Below are positions 32,062-35,020 of a stretch of DNA of 35,020 nt, in pieces (position 1 is the stretch's first letter; each line of letters opens with the position of its first letter). The notes beneath the pieces are model-generated. The model was not told where the DNA came from. It saw only the letters and a program-made list of their open reading frames with translations, and made no database searches. The DNA lies in NCBI RefSeq assembly GCF_020889705.1, contig NZ_JACMYP010000065.1, positions 1-35,020 on the forward strand, given 5' to 3'. Source of the stretch: Bradyrhizobium altum. Lineage in GTDB: Bacteria; Pseudomonadota; Alphaproteobacteria; Rhizobiales; Xanthobacteraceae. Position numbers and translations under genes: made by a program.

Positions 32062-32961
32062 ATGGACAAGAATCCGGGCTGGGAACTGTACAGGTCATTT
32101 CTGGCCGTCCTGCGCGAGGGGAGCCTCTCGGGTGCGGCGCGCTCCCTCAACCTCACCCAGCCAACCGTCGGCCGGCACATCCGTGAGCTCGAGGCCACTC
32201 TTGGGATGCCGCTTTTCACGCGCGCCCAGGATGGCCTGAAGCCGACCGCGGCGTCCGCCGTTGCGCAGCCGCACGCCTTGGCCATGGCCACCGCCGCCGA
32301 AACATTGCTGAGAGCGATTTCGAGCAAGGCGGGCCAGCCTCGCACCGTCGTCCGCCTCGCGGCCTCCGAGATTGTTGCGACGGAGATTCTTCCGCCAATT
32401 CTTACTGAATTGGAGCGGAGCCAGCCGGGATTGGTCGTCGAGATCTCCGCTTCGGACCGATTGGAAGACCTGTTGCGGCGGGATTGCGATATCGCCATTC
32501 GCATGGTGAGGCCGACACAGGCTGATCTCGTCGCCCGCAAGGTGGGCCAGGCTCGGCTGGGATTCCATGCTCACATGAACTACCTGGAAAAGAACGGCAA
32601 ACCCGCCAATTTACGCGAGCTGAAACGGCATTGCCTGGTGGGCTTTGATCGCGAGACCCCTGCTGTCCGGGCCCTGTATCGGCTCGGTCTACAATTGAGG
32701 CGGGACGACTTTGCACTGCGGTCCGACAACACCCTTCTTCAGTTGGCGGCCATTAGGGCGGGATTCGGAATTGGAATCTGCCAACGCGCGGTTGTGCGCG
32801 AGGACGCCCAACTCGTGCATCTCCTCCCTAAGGAATTTTCACCGAGCCTCGACGTCTGGGTCACGATGCATCAGGACTTGCGCAAGAGTCCGCCCATGAG
32901 ATCAATGTTCGACCATTTGGTCGAAGCGCTGAAACTTGTCTATCACGCGCCCGCGCGATAG
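32062..32961 (+). CDS. LysR-family transcriptional regulator
   Basis: 299 residues. The N-terminal winged helix-turn-helix reads WELYRSFLAVLREGSLSGAA, then RSLNLTQPTVGRHIRELEA. The C-terminal effector-binding domain (about 90-295) contains TVVRLAASEIVATEILPPIL, DIAIRMVRPTQADLVARKVG and IRAGFGIGICQRAVV. It most likely regulates the divergent hydrolase gene in response to a small ligand. Its last codons overlap the 3' end of moaC by 19 bases on the opposite strand, so its stop lies within backbone sequence. Confidence 0.93.
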   Translation: MDKNPGWELYRSFLAVLREGSLSGAARSLNLTQPTVGRHIRELEATLGMPLFTRAQDGLKPTAASAVAQPHALAMATAAETLLRAISSKAGQPRTVVRLAASEIVATEILPPILTELERSQPGLVVEISASDRLEDLLRRDCDIAIRMVRPTQADLVARKVGQARLGFHAHMNYLEKNGKPANLRELKRHCLVGFDRETPAVRALYRLGLQLRRDDFALRSDNTLLQLAAIRAGFGIGICQRAVVREDAQLVHLLPKEFSPSLDVWVTMHQDLRKSPPMRSMFDHLVEALKLVYHAPAR

Positions 32962-33467
32962 TGCCCGGACTTGCCGCCGATCTTCTCGATCAAATGAATG
33001 CCTTCGATGCGCACGCCGCGCTCGACCGCCTTGATCATATCGTAGATCGTGAGGCACGCGACCGAAACCGCGGTCAGCGCCTCCATCTCGACGCCGGTCG
33101 GGCCGGTCACCTTGACGCTGGCGCGGACGATGCAGCCGGGCAGCTTGGCATCGGTTGCGATTTCGATCGTGACCTTGCTCAGCGCCAGCGGATGGCAAAG
33201 CGGGATCAAATCCGAGGTGCGCTTTGCCGCCATGATGCCGGCGATCCGCGCAGTTGCCAGCACGTCGCCCTTCTTGGCCTGGCCGGACTCGATCAGCGCC
33301 AGCGTCGCCTTGCTCATCAGGACGCGGCCTTCGGCAACCGCGGTCCGCTCGGTCGCGGGCTTGGCCGAGACGTCGACCATGCGCGCCTCGCCCTTGGCGT
33401 CGATATGGGTGAGGGCCGTGCCGGTCGGCTCGGCCTTGGTCGTCTTGGCTTTGGTCTTCCGCGCCAT
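32943..33467 (-). CDS. moaC: Cyclic pyranopterin monophosphate synthase MoaC
   Basis: 174 residues. MoaC converts the cyclic GTP-derived intermediate of MoaA to cyclic pyranopterin monophosphate, the first committed stage of molybdenum cofactor synthesis. The characteristic segments are LTHIDAKGEARMVDVSAKPA, TARIAGIMAAKRTSDLIPLC, HPLALSKVTIEI, VKVTGPTGVEMEALTAVSVA and LIEKIGGKSGHYRAG. The first 15 residues are Lys/Thr-rich and longer than usual. It follows trpC by four bases, so it is transcribed with the trp genes. Its usual downstream partner moeA is about 19.5 kb away. Confidence 0.95.
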   Translation of the reverse strand: MARKTKAKTTKAEPTGTALTHIDAKGEARMVDVSAKPATERTAVAEGRVLMSKATLALIESGQAKKGDVLATARIAGIMAAKRTSDLIPLCHPLALSKVTIEIATDAKLPGCIVRASVKVTGPTGVEMEALTAVSVACLTIYDMIKAVERGVRIEGIHLIEKIGGKSGHYRAGA

Positions 33468-33471
33468 CGCG

Positions 33472-34293
33472 TCAGCGCGTGCCGGTGGCGCGCGATGTCG
33501 CCTGCCGCGTCAGCAAGGCGCGGGTGGCCGCGGTGACGTCCTCTTGGCGCATCAGGCTCTCGCCGACAAGGAAGGTCGACATTCCGACGCGCTCGAGGCG
33601 GGCGAGATCCTCAGGTGTGAAGATGCCGCTCTCGCCGACCATCAGGCGATCGCGGGGGATCAGCGGCGCCAGCGCCTCGCTGGTCGCCAGTGTGGTCTCG
33701 AAGGTGCGCAGATTGCGGTTGTTGACGCCGATCATCGGCGAGCGGAGCTTCAGGGCACGGTCGAGCTCGGCGCGGTCGTGGATCTCGATCAGCACGTCCA
33801 TCCCATAGGACAGCGCGGCGTCCTCGAGCTCCCCGGCAGCGACGTCGTCGAGCGCGGCCATGATGATCAGGATGCAGTCGGCGCCATGGGCGCGCGCCTC
33901 CGCGACCTGATAGGTGTCGAACATGAAATCCTTGCGCAGCACCGGCAGATTGGTCGCCGCGCGGGCCGCGACCATGAAGTCGAGATGGCCCTGGAACGAG
34001 GGCGCATCGGTCAGCACCGACAGGCAGGCTGCGCCGCCCGCCTCATAGGCCTTCGCGAGCAGCGGCGGATCGAAGTCGGCACGGATCAGCCCCTTCGACG
34101 GCGAGGCCTTCTTCACTTCCGCGATCAGCGCGTAGTCGCCGCGCGCGTGCTTGTCCTTGAGAGCGCGGACGAAGCCGCGCGGGGCCGAGGCCGATTTGGC
34201 CTGCGCCTCGACCTCGGCGAGCGGACGCGCGCGCTTCGCAGCGGCGATCTCCTCGCGCTTGTAAGCCTCGATCTTGGTCAGGATGTCGGACAT
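33472..34293 (-). CDS. trpC: Indole-3-glycerol-phosphate synthase TrpC
   Basis: 273 residues. It is a TIM-barrel enzyme of tryptophan synthesis that converts carboxyphenylamino-deoxyribulose phosphate to indole-3-glycerol phosphate. Signature stretches are YALIAEVKKASPSKGLIRAD, LSVLTDAPSFQGHLDFM, LPVLRKDFMFDTYQVAEARA, IGVNNRNLRTFET and MVGESGIFTPEDL. Catalytic Glu and Lys residues sit in these motifs. The length is normal and it is not fused to TrpF. It lies 10 bases after trpD. Confidence 0.97.
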   Translation of the reverse strand: MSDILTKIEAYKREEIAAAKRARPLAEVEAQAKSASAPRGFVRALKDKHARGDYALIAEVKKASPSKGLIRADFDPPLLAKAYEAGGAACLSVLTDAPSFQGHLDFMVAARAATNLPVLRKDFMFDTYQVAEARAHGADCILIIMAALDDVAAGELEDAALSYGMDVLIEIHDRAELDRALKLRSPMIGVNNRNLRTFETTLATSEALAPLIPRDRLMVGESGIFTPEDLARLERVGMSTFLVGESLMRQEDVTAATRALLTRQATSRATGTR

Positions 34294-34303
34294 CTCTGCA
34301 CAC

Positions 34304-35020
34304 TCAACCGTTGGAAACCGCGACCAGATGCTTCAGCCGCGCCGCGGCCGCGCCGCTGTCGAGCGACTGGGCGCCGATCGCCACGCCTTCCTTCAAATCT
34401 TTGGCACGGCCGGCCACGATCAGCGCGGCCGCAGCGTTGAGCAGGGCGACGTCGCGATAGGCGCTCGGCTCGCCCTGGAGCACGCTCGACAGCGCGATCG
34501 CATTGGCGTCGGCATCACCGCCCTTCAGCGCCTCGCCGCCGACGCGGCCGAGGCCCGCCTCCTCAGGCGTCACCTCGAATGTCCTGATCTCGCCGTTCTC
34601 GAAAGTTGCAACGAAGGTCGGGCCGGTGAGGGTGATCTCGTCGAGGCCATCGGAGCCGTGCACCACCCAGACCTTGTCGGAGCCGAGATTCTTCAAGACC
34701 TGCGCCAGCGGCTGCACCCATTGCCGCGAGAATACGCCGACCATCTGCCGCTTGACGCCGGCCGGGTTCGACAGCGGCCCGAGCAGGTTGAAGATGGTGC
34801 GGGTAGCAAGCTCGACCCGGGTCGGGCCGACATTCTTCATTGCCGGATGATGCGAAGGCGCGAACATGAAGCCGATGCCGGCTTCCTTGACGCAGCGCCC
34901 GACTTGCGCAGGCGTCAGGTCGAGCTTGACTCCGAGCGAGGCCAGCACATCGGCGGCGCCCGAGCGCGACGACAGCGCGCGATTGCCGTGCTTGGCAACG
35001 GGTACGCCGGCGCCGGCCAC
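34304..35020 (-). CDS. trpD: Anthranilate phosphoribosyltransferase TrpD, 5' end outside the window
   Basis: The visible 238 residues are the C-terminal two-thirds of a protein that is normally about 337 long. The segments VAKHGNRALSSRSGAADVLA (substrate and PRPP region), FMFAPSHHPAMKNV, RTIFNLLGPLSNPA and VVHGSDGLDEITL are diagnostic. It transfers a phosphoribosyl group to anthranilate. The gene continues beyond 35020, so the apparent initial codon at the edge is not a true start. Confidence 0.96.
   Translation of the reverse strand: MAGAGVPVAKHGNRALSSRSGAADVLASLGVKLDLTPAQVGRCVKEAGIGFMFAPSHHPAMKNVGPTRVELATRTIFNLLGPLSNPAGVKRQMVGVFSRQWVQPLAQVLKNLGSDKVWVVHGSDGLDEITLTGPTFVATFENGEIRTFEVTPEEAGLGRVGGEALKGGDADANAIALSSVLQGEPSAYRDVALLNAAAALIVAGRAKDLKEGVAIGAQSLDSGAAAARLKHLVAVSNG

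Overview
The window reads as alphaproteobacterial, most likely Bradyrhizobium or a close Nitrobacteraceae relative. The evidence is high-GC coding sequence, the trpD-trpC-moaC / moeA-lexA-comEC neighbourhood, a GTTC-N7-GTTC SOS box upstream of lexA, and intergenic repeats whose chance translations (CERSEAI, PAKAGTH) are familiar from these genomes. No rRNA, tRNA, CRISPR array or intact transposase was seen.

Region A (1 to about 9148) is the right end of an integrative element whose left end lies outside the window. It ends in a GTG-started excisionase-like gene and a complete tyrosine integrase reading toward a junction inside comEC. Only the 3' part of comEC (9149-10219) survives here, starting at the conserved FQMSFAAT segment. 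Cargo is mostly small and unnamed: two CxxC zinc-ribbon proteins (both frameshifted), a tandem Myb/SANT-repeat protein with an XRE-like tail (frameshifted once), a zinc/sigma-factor-like protein with a duplicated module, a ribbon-helix-helix protein, an acidic EPxLG-motif protein, a lipoprotein and several small membrane proteins.

Region B (9149-13431) is chromosomal backbone: the comEC remnant, two conserved hypotheticals, lexA and moeA.

Region C (13445 to about 32950) separates moeA from moaC, which are neighbours in the Bradyrhizobium-type order as I know it. It looks like an accessory block. It holds a HAD hydrolase, repeat-rich spacer, a cluster of tiny single-helix proteins around a duplicated Cys-rich secreted protein, an NTF2-like secreted protein, a Gly/Tyr-rich secreted protein, a NarL-type two-component system divergent from a secreted DUF2380/DUF3280-like protein, an amino-acid-type solute-binding protein, an SsuA/NrtA-type binding protein killed by a nonsense codon, an Old Yellow Enzyme, a CtpA-type protease, a GGDEF-EAL protein, and a metallo-beta-lactamase-fold hydrolase divergent from a LysR regulator.

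Region D (32943-35020) is backbone again: moaC, trpC and the 3' part of trpD, all on the minus strand and tightly packed.

Two themes stand out. The integrated element interrupts a competence gene at a conserved coding motif and carries unusual multi-domain DNA-binding proteins. Several genes also carry single-base lesions, which suggest decay, although assembly error is possible for the two extra-T cases.
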